DNA of 64,000 nucleotides from Blastococcus colisei. GTDB taxonomy: Bacteria > Actinomycetota > Actinomycetes > Mycobacteriales > Geodermatophilaceae. Both the position numbers and the translations under genes were made by a program. Each line of letters starts with the position of its first letter. The first letter of the stretch is position 1. The notes beneath the pieces are model-generated. The model was not told the DNA's origin. It did not search any database and saw only the letters and a program-made list of their open reading frames with translations. Positions 51,716 to 62,252 of the stretch are shown one piece after another. The stretch is taken from the NCBI RefSeq assembly GCF_006717095.1, contig NZ_VFQE01000001.1, positions 1,178,001-1,242,000 of the forward strand, in the 5' to 3' direction.

Positions 51716-53208
51716 GTGCTGTCCGCACCCGGTTCTGCCCGTCGCCGACGGGGATGGTGCACGTCGGGCTGATGCGGACCGCGCTGTTCAACTGGGCGCA
51801 CGCCCGGCACACCGGTGGCACCTTCGTCTTCCGCATCGAGGACACCGACGCCTCCCGCGACTCCGAGGAGTCCTACCGGCACCTGCTCGACTGCCTGCGC
51901 TGGCTGGGCCTGGACTGGGACGAGGGGCCCGAGGCCGGGGGACCGCACGGGCCCTACCGCCAGTCGGAGCGGCACGACGTCTACCGCGAGGTGGCCGCGA
52001 AGCTGCTCGCGTCGGGCCATGCCTACGAGTCCTTCTCCACGAACGAGGAGGTCGACGTCCGCCGCCGGGCGGCGGGTCAGGACCCCAAGCTCGGGTACGA
52101 CAACCACGACCGGTACCTGACCGACGCGCAGAAGGTCGCCTTCCGGAACGAGGGCCGGACGCCGGTCCTGCGGCTGCGGATGCCCGACGAGGACCTCGCC
52201 TGGACCGATCTCGTGCGCGGCGAGGTGCGCTTCGCCGCGGGCTCCGTGCCCGACTTCGTGCTCGTCCGGGGCAACGGGGCGCCGCTCTACCCCTTCGTCA
52301 ACCCCGTCGACGACGCCCTGATGGGTATCACCGACGTGCTGCGCGGTGAGGACCTGCTGCCCTCCACCCCGCGGCAGTTGGCGCTGTACGCGGCCCTCAC
52401 CGACATCGGGGTCGCCTCGGGAACGCCCCGCTTCGGCCACCTGCCCTACGTGACCGGCGACGGCAACAAGAAGCTCTCCAAGCGCGACCCGCAATCCAAC
52501 CTCGACGTCTACCGCGAGCGCGGCTTCCTGCCCGAGGGCTTCGCCAACTACCTGGCGCTGCTGGGCTGGTCGATCGCCGAGGACCGCGACATCTTCTCGA
52601 TGGCCGAGATGGTCGAGGCCTTCGACGTCACCCGGGTGAGCGCCAACCCGGCCCGCTTCGACCTCAAGAAGGCCGAGGCGATCAACGCCACCCATCTGCG
52701 CGCGCTGCCGATCGAGGAGTTCACCGCGCGGGTGACCCCCTACCTCGCGACGGCCGGCCTCGTCGCCGAACCGCCGACCGCGGAGCAGCAGCAGGTCCTG
52801 CGGGCCATCGCGCCGATGGCCCAGGAGCGGATGATCGTGCTGTCGGAGGCCGTGGGGCTGCTCCGGTTCCTGTTCGTCGAGGACGTCGACATCGAGCCGG
52901 CGGCCGCCGAGAAGCAGCTGGACGGATCCGATGCCGCCGAGGTGCTGGAGGCCGCGACGAGCGCGCTGACGGCGCTCGCCGACTGGTCGACCCCGGCGAT
53001 CGAGGAGGCCCTGAAGACGGCGCTGGTCGAGGGGCTGGGCCGCAAGCCCCGGCAGGCGTTCGGTCCCGTGCGGGTGGCGATCAGCGGGCGCACCGTCTCG
53101 CCGCCGCTCTACGAGTCGATCGAGATCCTGGGACGCGAGCGCACGCTGGCCCGCCTCGCCGCCGCCCGCGCCGTGACCGGGAACTCCGGCGGGCCGACCG
53201 CGGGATGA
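51712..53208 (+). CDS. gltX: Glutamyl-tRNA synthetase, probably non-discriminating
   Basis: A 498-residue class I synthetase. The HIGH motif reads HVGL in [20 protein letters not shown], and KMSKS reads KLSKR. The anticodon-binding C-terminal domain is complete. No glutaminyl-tRNA synthetase is seen and gatCAB is present, so this enzyme likely charges both tRNA-Glu and tRNA-Gln, the latter then being amidated. That is known for related actinobacteria and inferred here. It is coupled to the FAH gene and to the following CPBP gene. Confidence 0.95.
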   Translation: MSAVRTRFCPSPTGMVHVGLMRTALFNWAHARHTGGTFVFRIEDTDASRDSEESYRHLLDCLRWLGLDWDEGPEAGGPHGPYRQSERHDVYREVAAKLLASGHAYESFSTNEEVDVRRRAAGQDPKLGYDNHDRYLTDAQKVAFRNEGRTPVLRLRMPDEDLAWTDLVRGEVRFAAGSVPDFVLVRGNGAPLYPFVNPVDDALMGITDVLRGEDLLPSTPRQLALYAALTDIGVASGTPRFGHLPYVTGDGNKKLSKRDPQSNLDVYRERGFLPEGFANYLALLGWSIAEDRDIFSMAEMVEAFDVTRVSANPARFDLKKAEAINATHLRALPIEEFTARVTPYLATAGLVAEPPTAEQQQVLRAIAPMAQERMIVLSEAVGLLRFLFVEDVDIEPAAAEKQLDGSDAAEVLEAATSALTALADWSTPAIEEALKTALVEGLGRKPRQAFGPVRVAISGRTVSPPLYESIEILGRERTLARLAAARAVTGNSGGPTAG

Positions 53209-54425
53209 CCGGACCGGGGAGGGACGCCGCACCCGATGTGTACGAGGGGCCGCCGCCGACGCGCCGCCCCGAACCATGGCAGGTGGCTCCGGTCGTCCAC
53301 CCGTGGGGTGCTCCGTCCATGGCACCCGGCCCCTGGGGTCCTCCGCCCATGGCTCCCGGCCCTGGTCCATGGGCGCCGCAATGGGCGCCGCAGCAGTGGG
53401 CGCCGGGTCAGTGGGTGCCCGGTCAGGGGGTGCCGCCGCCGGTGGTCCGGTGGGTGCCCCCGCCCGGCACTCCGCCGCACGACCAGCCGACGACGTTCCT
53501 CCGGGCCATGCGGTCCCGCGACTGGGCGTGGTGGCGGCCGCTGCTGGGGCTGCTCCTGCTCGTCGTGGTGTACGCCGCGCTGGCCGTGGTGACCGCCGTC
53601 GCCGGTGTGCTCGGCCTGGTGGCCTCCGGGGTCGACCCCGGCACGCTCCCTGATCTGGCCCTCGACGAGTTCACCGATCCCTGGGTGCTGCTCTTCCTCA
53701 ACGCCTCGCTGATCGTCGCCATCCCGTCCGTCTGGATGGTGTGGGCCGTCGTCCACGGCATGCCCCGCGGCTGGTCCTCGTCGGTGCTGGCGCGGCTACG
53801 CCTACGGCTGCTGCTGCCGTACACGCTCCTCGCCCTGGTCACCCTGGGGGTCGGGATCGGGGTCTCGGTGCTGCTCGGTTTCACGGCGGGGGGCGAGGAG
53901 GTCACCGGCCCGGTGCCCTCGTTCGGCTGGCTCCTCGTCGTCGTGCTGCTGACGACGCCGCTCCAGTCGGCCGCGGAGGAGTACGTCTTCCGCGGCTACC
54001 TCAGCCAGGCGGTCGCCGGATGGATCCGCGCCCCGCAGGTGGGCGCCGTGGTGGCGGCGCTGCTCACCGCCGCGCTGTTCGCGGCGGCGCACGGCCCGCA
54101 GGACCTCCTGACCTTCCTCGACCGCTTCGCGTTCGGGCTGGCCGCCTCCGCCGTGGTCTGGCTGACGGGCGGGCTGGAGGCGGCGATCGTGCTGCACGCG
54201 GTCAACAACGTCCTGGTGTTCGTGCTGGCCGGTGCCCTGGGCGAGGGGGTGGCCACCACCGAGGTCCCCGCCGGGATCGGTCTCGGGTTCGCGGTGCTCA
54301 GCCTCGCGACGATGGCCGCCTACGTCGTGCTGGTGGCCCGGTCGCGCCGCCGGTTGCTGCCCGAGATCTGGACGGCCGCCGTCGACCTGCGGGTGCCGGC
54401 AGCGGCGCTGGTTCCCGCACGCTGA
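53205..54425 (+). CDS. CPBP-family intramembrane metalloprotease
   Basis: A 406-residue membrane protein. Residues 1-95 are a Pro/Trp-rich cytosolic head with repeated [20 protein letters not shown] units. About eight membrane segments follow. The protease motifs are EEYVFRG (about 258-264), AAAHG and HAVNN, which fit the EExxxR...H...HxxxN pattern of CPBP (CAAX-protease/bacteriocin-processing) proteins. The substrate is unknown. Its ATG overlaps the gltX stop, and a tRNA cluster follows. Confidence 0.85.
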   Translation: MTGPGRDAAPDVYEGPPPTRRPEPWQVAPVVHPWGAPSMAPGPWGPPPMAPGPGPWAPQWAPQQWAPGQWVPGQGVPPPVVRWVPPPGTPPHDQPTTFLRAMRSRDWAWWRPLLGLLLLVVVYAALAVVTAVAGVLGLVASGVDPGTLPDLALDEFTDPWVLLFLNASLIVAIPSVWMVWAVVHGMPRGWSSSVLARLRLRLLLPYTLLALVTLGVGIGVSVLLGFTAGGEEVTGPVPSFGWLLVVVLLTTPLQSAAEEYVFRGYLSQAVAGWIRAPQVGAVVAALLTAALFAAAHGPQDLLTFLDRFAFGLAASAVVWLTGGLEAAIVLHAVNNVLVFVLAGALGEGVATTEVPAGIGLGFAVLSLATMAAYVVLVARSRRRLLPEIWTAAVDLRVPAAALVPAR

Positions 54426-54503
54426 CCCGCCAGGACGGGGGCGGTGCCACCCCGGTCGGATGCGTCGGGTATCGTCTTCTGCGGCGCCGCGAGGTGCCAG
54501 CCA

Positions 54504-54575
54504 TGGGGTATGGGGTAATTGGCAGCCCGACGGTTTCTGGTTCCGTTAGTCTAGGTTCGAGTCCTGGTACCCCAG
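54504..54575 (+). tRNA. tRNA-Gln (CTG)
   Basis: The acceptor stem TGGGGTA pairs with TACCCCA; the D-arm is GGGTAATTGGCAGCCC and the T-arm is CTAGGTTCGAGTCCTGG. The anticodon loop TTCTGGT gives CTG. No CCA is encoded. The last anticodon-stem pair (31-39) is T-T, which is unusual. It lies 78 bases after the CPBP gene and next to two tRNA-Glu genes. Confidence 0.92.
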
Positions 54576-54623
54576 CGAGGAAGCATCGGTTCCTGGAGAT
54601 GCAGCTCCTCCGCACCACTGCAC

Positions 54624-54696
54624 GGCCCCGTCGTCTAGCGGCCCAGGACGCCGCCCTCTCACGGCGGTAGCGAGGGTTCGAATCCCTTCGGGGCTA
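54624..54696 (+). tRNA. tRNA-Glu (CTC), copy 1
   Basis: The acceptor GGCCCCG pairs with CGGGGCT (G-T at the first pair). The anticodon stem CCGCC/GGCGG encloses loop CTCTCAC, giving anticodon CTC. The T-arm is GAGGGTTCGAATCCCTT. No CCA is encoded. It is followed by a 12-bp hairpin terminator. Confidence 0.93.
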
Positions 54697-54703
54697 CAGC
54701 GCA

Positions 54704-54737
54704 CGAGAGCCCCCGGCCTTCCGGTCGGGGGCTCTCG
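54704..54737 (+). terminator. Terminator after tRNA-Glu copy 1
   Basis: A 12-bp perfect stem, CGAGAGCCCCCG with CGGGGGCTCTCG, has a 10-base loop and no T-run. Confidence 0.8.
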
Positions 54738-54794
54738 GCGTCTCCGGGGGGTCTGCGCACCGGCTCGTGGCGCCATGGCAGAATGTGCGGGCAC

Positions 54795-54867
54795 GGCCCC
54801 GTCGTCTAGCGGCCTAGGACGCCGCCCTCTCACGGCGGTAGCGAGGGTTCGAATCCCTTCGGGGCTA
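54795..54867 (+). tRNA. tRNA-Glu (CTC), copy 2
   Basis: It is identical to copy 1 except for one D-loop base (CCTAG in place of CCCAG). Upstream CAC and downstream hairpin are also shared, so the pair arose by tandem duplication of a unit of about 171 bp. Confidence 0.93.
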
Positions 54868-54873
54868 CACCGC

Positions 54874-54910
54874 GCGAGAGCCCCCGACCTGCCCGGTCGG
54901 GGGCTCTCGC
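54874..54910 (+). terminator. Terminator after tRNA-Glu copy 2
   Basis: A 16-bp perfect stem, GCGAGAGCCCCCGACC with its complement, has a 5-base loop. It is a longer version of the hairpin after copy 1. Confidence 0.85.
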
Positions 54911-55015
54911 CGTTTCGGGTCATGTCCGCCGGCACGGACTGGCCGGTGATCGCCGGGCGGGCTAGCGTCGTTAGGCTCCTCACGCACAGTGACGGGCGGT
55001 AGAGGGGTGGCACCG

Positions 55016-56098
55016 GTGATCCGCACGAGCCGTCGCCTGGCCGACGGCCGGGAAATCCTGTATTTCGACCGGGAGGCGACCGCACGGAACGCAGTCGACC
55101 GGCGTGATCTGCCCCCGGTCGCCACCCACTCGCAGCTGCGTTTCGACGCGTTGCTGGGGGAGTGGGTGACCGTCGCCTCCCACCGCCAGACCCGTACCTT
55201 CCTCCCGCCCGCCGACGAGTGCCCGTTGTGCCCGTCGCGGGAGGGCCGGGCCACCGAGATCCCCGAGAGCGACTACCAGGTCGTCGTCTTCGAGAACCGC
55301 TTCCCGTCGCTGGCCACCGGCGTCGCCCGGGACGTGCCCGCCACCGCGCCGGGAGCCGGGCTGGCGGAGCTGCGCCCGGGGTTCGGCCGCTGCGAGGTCG
55401 TCTGCTTCACCAGCGACCACGACCGCGTCTTCGCCGACCTCGGACCTGAGCGGGCCCGGCTGGTCGTCGACGTCTGGGCCGAGCGCACCGCCGAGCTCTC
55501 GGCCGTCGACGGCGTGGAGCAGGTGTTCTGCTTCGAGAACCACGGCGAGGAGATCGGGGTGACGCTGTCGCACCCCCACGGCCAGATCTACGCCTACCCG
55601 TTCGTCACCCCCCGCGTGGAGAAGGTGCTGAGGGCGGTGCACCGGCACCGCGAGACGACGGGGGGCGATCTGTTCGCCGAGGTGGTCGCCGAGGAGACGA
55701 CCGGCCCACGCGTGGTCGCAGCCAACGAGCACTGGACGGCCTTCGTCCCGGCCGCCGCTCGCTGGCCCTACGAGGTCCAGTTCTTCCCGCTCCGCAAGGT
55801 GCCCGACCTGCCGGCGCTGGGCGACGACGAACGGGACGCCTTCGTGCAGGTCTACCTCGACGTCCTCGCCCGGTTCGCCCGCCGGTTCGACACCCCGATG
55901 CCCTACATCGCGTCCTGGAACCAGGCGCCGGTGCGCAGCCGGGACGACTGGTGGCTGCACCTGCAGCTGTTCTCGCTGCGCCGCGCCCCCGGCAAGCTCA
56001 AGTACCTGGCCGGGTCCGAGTCGGGGATGGGCGCGTTCATCACCGACACGAACCCCGAGGACATCGCCGAGCAGCTGAGAGCGGTCGTCGTCGAATGA
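55016..56098 (+). CDS. galT: Galactose-1-phosphate uridylyltransferase
   Basis: GalT exchanges UMP between UDP-glucose and galactose-1-phosphate in the Leloir pathway. The 360-residue protein has CPLCPSREG zinc-type cysteines, the nucleophile histidine motif SHPHGQIYAYPF, and the C-terminal SWNQAPV and HLQLFSLRR. The GTG at 55016 is chosen because AGAGGGG lies eight bases upstream; in-frame GTGs at 55007 and 54989 are possible. Its stop overlaps galK (ATGA). Confidence 0.92.
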   Translation: MIRTSRRLADGREILYFDREATARNAVDRRDLPPVATHSQLRFDALLGEWVTVASHRQTRTFLPPADECPLCPSREGRATEIPESDYQVVVFENRFPSLATGVARDVPATAPGAGLAELRPGFGRCEVVCFTSDHDRVFADLGPERARLVVDVWAERTAELSAVDGVEQVFCFENHGEEIGVTLSHPHGQIYAYPFVTPRVEKVLRAVHRHRETTGGDLFAEVVAEETTGPRVVAANEHWTAFVPAAARWPYEVQFFPLRKVPDLPALGDDERDAFVQVYLDVLARFARRFDTPMPYIASWNQAPVRSRDDWWLHLQLFSLRRAPGKLKYLAGSESGMGAFITDTNPEDIAEQLRAVVVE

Positions 56099-57249
56099 TC
56101 AGCGACCACGACGCCGCCGCCCGCGCCACCGAGGCCTTCCGCGAGCGGTTCGGTGGCGCACCCGAGGGCGTCTGGGCGGCGCCCGGGCGGGTCAACGTCA
56201 TCGGCGAGCACACGGACTACAACGACGGCTACGTGCTCCCCGTGGCCTTGCCGCACACCACGCGGGCGGCGGTCGGCCGGCGCACCGACGGGCGGCTCGC
56301 CCTGGCGTCGCTGCGGGGCGACGGCGCGGTCGTCGAGCTGGCGATGGACGAGCTCGCGCCCGGCCGGCCCGGCGGCTGGGCCGGCTACCCGGCCGGTGTG
56401 GTCGAGGGCCTGCGCGAGCGGCTGGTCGGTGGCGTGAACGTCCTGGTCGACACCGACGTCCCGGTCGGCGCCGGGCTGTCGTCGTCGGCGGCCCTGACCT
56501 GCTCGGTGGCGCTCGCCCTGCGCGACCTCGTCGCCCCCGAGCTGAGCCGCACGGACCTCGTCGAACTGGCCCGGCGGTCGGAGAACCACTTCGTCGGGGC
56601 CCCGACCGGGATCCTCGACCAGTCCGCCGCGCTGCTGTGCACGGCCGGGAATGCGCTGTTCCTCGACACCCGGGAGCAGCGGACCGAGCAGGTACCGCTC
56701 GACCTGGCCGCGGCGGGGCTGGAGCTGCTGGTCGTCGACACCGGCACCTCGCACACCCACGCCGACGGCGGCTACGGCGACCGGCGCCGGGAATGCGAAC
56801 AGGCCGCGGAGCGGCTCGGGGTGCCGGCCCTGCGGGACGTGGCCGACGTCGCCGGGCTGGCCGCGCTGGACGACGACGTGCTGCTGCGCCGGGCCCGGCA
56901 CATCGTCACTGAGAACGCGCGGGTGCTCGAGGTGGTCGGCATCCTGCGCCGGGACGCCGACCCGCGAAGCATCGGCCGCGTGCTGACCGAGGGGCACGCG
57001 TCACTCCGCGACGACTTCCAGATCTCGACCGTCGAGCTGGACGCCTGCGTCGACGCGGCGGTCGAGGCGGGGGCGCACGGCGCCCGCATGGTGGGCGGTG
57101 GCTTCGGCGGCAGCGCAGTGGTGCTGGTCGACGGGGACCGCGCCGGGGCCGTCGCCGACGCCGTCCGCGAGCGGTTCGCCCGCGCGGGCTTCGCCCCGCC
57201 GCGCACGTTCGACGTCGTGCCGTCCGCCGGCGCCCGACGGATCGCATGA
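56095..57249 (+). CDS. galK: Galactokinase
   Basis: GalK phosphorylates galactose at C1. The 384-residue GHMP kinase has the galactokinase signature GRVNVIGEHTDYNDGYVLP, the ATP loop VPVGAGLSSSAAL, and the third GHMP motif MVGGGFGGSAVVLV. It is coupled to galT; galE is not in the window. Confidence 0.95.
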   Translation: MISDHDAAARATEAFRERFGGAPEGVWAAPGRVNVIGEHTDYNDGYVLPVALPHTTRAAVGRRTDGRLALASLRGDGAVVELAMDELAPGRPGGWAGYPAGVVEGLRERLVGGVNVLVDTDVPVGAGLSSSAALTCSVALALRDLVAPELSRTDLVELARRSENHFVGAPTGILDQSAALLCTAGNALFLDTREQRTEQVPLDLAAAGLELLVVDTGTSHTHADGGYGDRRRECEQAAERLGVPALRDVADVAGLAALDDDVLLRRARHIVTENARVLEVVGILRRDADPRSIGRVLTEGHASLRDDFQISTVELDACVDAAVEAGAHGARMVGGGFGGSAVVLVDGDRAGAVADAVRERFARAGFAPPRTFDVVPSAGARRIA

Positions 57250-57275
57250 GCCGAGGGCACCGCGGCGCCCGGGCC

Positions 57276-58394
57276 TCAGTCCAGCACCGTGACCGGCACC
57301 CGCTGGACGAGGTTGTTGGCCATGCCCTGGCGGTTCCACTCCTGCTCGACCGGCTGGGTGCCCTGCTCGTCGGTGGCCCGGACGAGCACTTCGTGCGGTC
57401 CCGGGGTCGCCGTCCAGGCGTAGGTCCAGGCCCGCCAGGCGAAGGGGTGGTCGGCGTCGGCCGGCGCCAGGACGGCGTCGTCCCAGCTGCGGCCGCCGTC
57501 GGTGCTGACCTCGACGCGGGTGACCGGTGCACGGCCGGACCACGCCCGACCGGACAGCGGCACGGCACCGGCACGGACGAACCGCTCGCGGGTCATGAAG
57601 TCCGGCCATCCCGGCGGGGCCAGCAGGGCGCGCGGCCGGATCCGGGTGACCGGCTCGCCGCTCTCGTCCGCGTCCACCTTCAGCCGGTAGGCGGTGGCGT
57701 TCTGGTAGCCGGTGAACGGCTCGGTCAGGACGTCGATCCGGGTCAGCCACTTCACGTGGGCCATCCCGTACCAGCCGGGGATCAGCAGCCGCAGCGGAGC
57801 GCCGTGCTGCGGCGGCAGCGGTTGCCCATTCATCGCCCAGACCAGCAGCGCCTCCGGGCGCACCGCCTCGGCCAGCGGTAGCCCGCGGGCGTAGTCCTGC
57901 TCGACCCCGCGCTCCACGCCGTGGTCGGCGCCGGTGAAGACGACGTCGACGGCGGCGGGGGAGAGCCCTGCCTCCTCCAGCAGCGGAGCCAGCGGCGTGC
58001 CGGTCCACTCCGCCGTCCCGACGGCCTCCAGCAGCCACGGCTGGCTGACCGGCCGCGGCTCGAGCCGGGCCCGTCCGTTCCCGGCGCACTCGAGCAGCAC
58101 GCGCGTGGTGACGGCAGGGCGGCGCATCAGGTCGTCCAGCCGCAGGGTGAGCGGCCGGTCGACCGCGCCGCCGATCCGAAGTTCCCAGGAGGCCGGGTCG
58201 GCGGCGGGGATGTCGAAGTGGGTGAGGACGTAGTGCAGGCCCGGTGGCGTCACGTCGTACCGGAGGGCCTCCAGCGGCATCCCGTGGTTGCGGGTGGCCA
58301 GGGCCAGCTCGTCGAGGCCCACCCCCTCGCCGGGGTCGGCGACGCGGGCACGCCCGGCAGGGGCGAGAGCGACCGGGGCGACGTCGGCGGCCAT
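57276..58394 (-). CDS. Sulfite-oxidase-family molybdopterin oxidoreductase
   Basis: A 372-residue enzyme with the sulfite oxidase Mo-cofactor domain: the Mo-ligand cysteine is in LLECAGNGR (about residue 101), with HGAPLRLLIPGWYGMAHVKWL. The C-terminal dimerisation domain has VEVSTDGGRSWDDAVL and VRATDEQGTQP. No signal peptide or heme domain is seen from the ATG at 58394, so it looks cytosolic and needs an outside electron acceptor. The substrate (sulfite or another) is not determined. It converges with galK. Confidence 0.87.
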   Translation of the reverse strand: MAADVAPVALAPAGRARVADPGEGVGLDELALATRNHGMPLEALRYDVTPPGLHYVLTHFDIPAADPASWELRIGGAVDRPLTLRLDDLMRRPAVTTRVLLECAGNGRARLEPRPVSQPWLLEAVGTAEWTGTPLAPLLEEAGLSPAAVDVVFTGADHGVERGVEQDYARGLPLAEAVRPEALLVWAMNGQPLPPQHGAPLRLLIPGWYGMAHVKWLTRIDVLTEPFTGYQNATAYRLKVDADESGEPVTRIRPRALLAPPGWPDFMTRERFVRAGAVPLSGRAWSGRAPVTRVEVSTDGGRSWDDAVLAPADADHPFAWRAWTYAWTATPGPHEVLVRATDEQGTQPVEQEWNRQGMANNLVQRVPVTVLD

Positions 58395-58435
58395 GGGGCG
58401 AGTGTGGCCGCTCCGCGGGGGAAGGAGAAGGGGCG

Positions 58436-59137
58436 TCAGCGGGCCGCGCGGGAGATGGCGGCCGCGGCGTCGAGGACGGCGCCGATGATCTCCGGGCTCG
58501 GCCGGCGGCCCAGCCGCTCGACCGGCCCGGAGATGGAGACAGCACCCAGGACCGTGCCCGAGCCGTCGCGCACCGGCGCGGACAGCGACGCGACGCCCGG
58601 CTCCCGCTCGGCCACGCTGTGCGCCCACCCGCGCCGGCGGACGTCGAGCAGGGTGCGGGCGGTGAAGCTCGCGGACGGCAGCAGGCGGGTGACCTCCTCG
58701 GCCGGCGTGAACGCCAGCAGCGCGTGGGCGGCGGATCCCGCCGTCATCGGCAACCGGGCACCGACCGGGACCGTGTCGCGCAGGCCGCTGGTCCGCTCGG
58801 CCGCGGCCACGCAGACGCGGGTGGCGCCGTCCCGCACGTAGAACTGCGCGCTCTCCCCGCTGGCGTCGCGCAGGGTGACCAGGTGCCGTCCGGCCAGGTC
58901 GGCGAGGTCGGCGCCCCCGCGACCGAGCTCGGCGAGGGCCGGCCCCGGGGCCCAGGTGCCGTCGGAGCTGCGGCGGACCAGCCGGTGCCCCTCCAGCGCG
59001 ACAGCCAGCCGGTGGGCGGTCGCCCGGGGGAGTCCCGTCCGATTGACCAGCTCCGCGAGGGTGGCCGGCTCGTCGGCGACGGCGCGGAGGATGGTCACCG
59101 CTTTGTCCAAGACGGCAACGGGGTTAGGCTGTCCCAT
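58436..59137 (-). CDS. IclR-family regulator of leuCD
   Basis: A 233-residue regulator with an N-terminal winged helix ([19 protein letters not shown]) and a C-terminal IclR effector domain ([26 protein letters not shown]). It is divergent from leuCD, as in M. tuberculosis (Rv2989), C. glutamicum (LtbR) and Streptomyces (NdgR), where the homologue controls leucine genes. The ATG at 59137 matches the 233-residue length I recall for Rv2989. CAGTAT lies six bases upstream as a possible leaderless -10. Confidence 0.88.
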   Translation of the reverse strand: MGQPNPVAVLDKAVTILRAVADEPATLAELVNRTGLPRATAHRLAVALEGHRLVRRSSDGTWAPGPALAELGRGGADLADLAGRHLVTLRDASGESAQFYVRDGATRVCVAAAERTSGLRDTVPVGARLPMTAGSAAHALLAFTPAEEVTRLLPSASFTARTLLDVRRRGWAHSVAEREPGVASLSAPVRDGSGTVLGAVSISGPVERLGRRPSPEIIGAVLDAAAAISRAAR

Positions 59138-59168
59138 ACAGCAATACTGGCATCCCACATAGTGAGAT
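59131..59168. promoter_or_regulatory. Operator candidate between the IclR gene and leuC
   Basis: ATCCCACATAGTGAGAT (59152-59168) is a near-perfect palindrome (ATCCCAC with GTGAGAT). A related half-site GTCCCATACAG (59131-59141) lies 21 bases upstream, overlapping the IclR start. It is AT-rich for this genome and is the likely regulator binding site. Confidence 0.5.
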
Positions 59169-59232
59169 CGCTACCGAGACCTCTCGTAAGCGTGACTCCC
59201 GACGTGGGGGTGCCCCGGTGAGAGGACGAACC

Positions 59233-60645
<1,413 letters not shown>

Positions 60646-60647
60646 CG

Positions 60648-61247
60648 ATGGATGCCTTCACCACGCACACCGGCACCGCGGCGCCCCTGCGCCGGTCGAA
60701 CGTCGACACCGACCAGATCATCCCGGCCGAGTACCTCAAGCGGATCACCCGCACCGGCTTCGCCGACGGGCTGTTCAAGGCATGGCGGACCAACGAACCG
60801 GACTTCGTGCTCAACCAGCCGCAGTACGCCGACGCGTCGGTCCTGGTGGCCGGACCCGACTTCGGCACCGGCTCCTCCCGTGAGCACGCCGTATGGGCGC
60901 TCAAGGACGGCGGCTTCCGCGTCGTCATCAGCTCGCGGTTCGCCGACATCTTCCGCAACAACTCCACCAAGGACGGCCTGCTCACCGTCGTCCTCCCGCA
61001 GGCCGACGTCGAGGCCCTGTGGTCGCGGATCGAGGCCGACCCGGCCACGCAGGTGACCGTCGACCTGCAGGCCAAGCAGGTGACCTACGGCGGCACGACG
61101 GTGCCGTTCGACGTCGACGACTACACCCGCTGGCGGCTGCTGGAGGGTCTGGACGACGTCGGGCTGACCGAGCGCAACCTCGACGACATCGAGGCGTTCG
61201 AAGCCACCCGCCCCGCCTGGCTGCCGAAGGCGCAGCCGGTCGTCTGA
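60648..61247 (+). CDS. leuD: 3-isopropylmalate dehydratase small subunit
   Basis: The 199-residue swivel subunit has [18 protein letters not shown] and the substrate loop [14 protein letters not shown], followed by [15 protein letters not shown]. It starts two bases after leuC, so the two are one operon. The palindromic repeat copy B lies just past its stop. Confidence 0.96.
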   Translation: MDAFTTHTGTAAPLRRSNVDTDQIIPAEYLKRITRTGFADGLFKAWRTNEPDFVLNQPQYADASVLVAGPDFGTGSSREHAVWALKDGGFRVVISSRFADIFRNNSTKDGLLTVVLPQADVEALWSRIEADPATQVTVDLQAKQVTYGGTTVPFDVDDYTRWRLLEGLDDVGLTERNLDDIEAFEATRPAWLPKAQPVV

Positions 61248-61257
61248 GCCCCGGCCG

Positions 61258-61324
61258 CCCAGGCATAGGTACCTTTACATGCGGTTCGGCCTAGAAAACG
61301 CACGTAAAGGTACCTATGCCTCGG
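61258..61324. repeat. Palindromic intergenic repeat, copy B
   Basis: The 23-base arms 61261-61283 and 61299-61321 are reverse complements with one mismatch around a 15-base loop. The first 18 bases (AGGCATAGGTACCTTTAC) are identical to copy A at 5744. It lies at the convergent ends of leuD and the mutT-like gene and supplies the TAG stop of the latter (61314-61316). Confidence 0.88.
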
Positions 61325-62252
61325 GCGCGGCCGGGTCGGCGTCGAAGTTGCGGTAGTAGTCGGCGGTCATCGCGCCCGGCCGGCCGCCCAGCACCCAGAC
61401 GCTGCCCTTGGCCGCGGGCGGGTACAGGCGGCCTTTCACGCCCTCCCAGCGCACCCCCAGGCTGAGCAGCACCGACGGGATCGCCCCGCCCTGGCTGCAG
61501 ACGACGGTCACCCCGGGCGCGGGGCGCGGGGCCAGCAGCCGCTCCACCACGGCCAGCCCGGCCTGCGGGTCGTCGGCGAACTCTTCCTCGCCCAGCTCGG
61601 CCACCGGCGCGACCGGGAGCCCGAGCCGCTCGGCCAGCGGCGCGACGGTCTCCTCGCACCGGGTGCGCCGGGCCGAGAGCACCGCGGTGGGCGCGAAGGA
61701 CGGCAGGACGTCGGCCAGCCGGGCGGCCTCCCGCCGGCCCCGGTCGTCGAGGGGGCGGAGGTCGTCCGGTCCGTCCCACTCGGCGCGGCTGCCGGCGTGC
61801 CCGTGCCGGACCAGCAACAGCGTGGGCATGCACGGGACGTCGTCCCGCTTCAGGTCGGCCACCACCGCCCGGTCGTGCTCTTGCGTGCAGAGAGCGGCGG
61901 CGTCGCCCGGTGGAAGCCAGCGCAGGTCGTCCACCTCGTCGTTGGGCTCGAACTCACCACCGACCGCCTGCATCACCCAGTAGTCGACGCGCTTGATGCC
62001 CTCGACGACCGGATAGCTGGTCCGGATGCTGCGCCGGCCGACCACGACAGCGAGACCGGTCTCCTCCGTCACCTCGCGGACTGCGGCGGGCAGGAGGTGC
62101 TCCCCGTGGTCGAGCTTGCCCTTGGGCAGGGACCAGTCGTCGTAGCGCGGACGGTGCGCGACGGCGACCTCGATCCCGCCGTCCGCGCCCGGACGCCACA
62201 CCACGCCGCCGGCCGCGACGACGGTGCGGACCTGCTCAGCCGGCATGCTCAC
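61314..62252 (-). CDS. mutT1: MutT1-like NUDIX hydrolase fused to a histidine phosphatase
   Basis: The 312-residue protein has a NUDIX domain (1-135), with box [23 protein letters not shown], and a SixA-type phosphatase domain (140-312), with catalytic [10 protein letters not shown]. tuberculosis MutT1 has the same two-domain layout and removes oxidised 8-oxo-dGTP/GTP. Here it overlaps the end of ppk by about 11-17 bases, so the pair is coupled. Start choices are GTG 62252 or ATG 62246. Its final codons and stop lie in the palindromic repeat. Confidence 0.93.
   Translation of the reverse strand: MSMPAEQVRTVVAAGGVVWRPGADGGIEVAVAHRPRYDDWSLPKGKLDHGEHLLPAAVREVTEETGLAVVVGRRSIRTSYPVVEGIKRVDYWVMQAVGGEFEPNDEVDDLRWLPPGDAAALCTQEHDRAVVADLKRDDVPCMPTLLLVRHGHAGSRAEWDGPDDLRPLDDRGRREAARLADVLPSFAPTAVLSARRTRCEETVAPLAERLGLPVAPVAELGEEEFADDPQAGLAVVERLLAPRPAPGVTVVCSQGGAIPSVLLSLGVRWEGVKGRLYPPAAKGSVWVLGGRPGAMTADYYRNFDADPAAPEA

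Noticed and set aside
54546-55085. Reverse 179-codon frame with repeated CSPEGIRTLATAVRGRRP
   Set aside because: The repeat in the protein is the translated antisense of the two tRNA-Glu genes.
59169-59232. Leader peptide attenuator before leuC
   Set aside because: No short frame with clustered Leu codons and no T-tailed hairpin; control by the adjacent IclR regulator is more likely.
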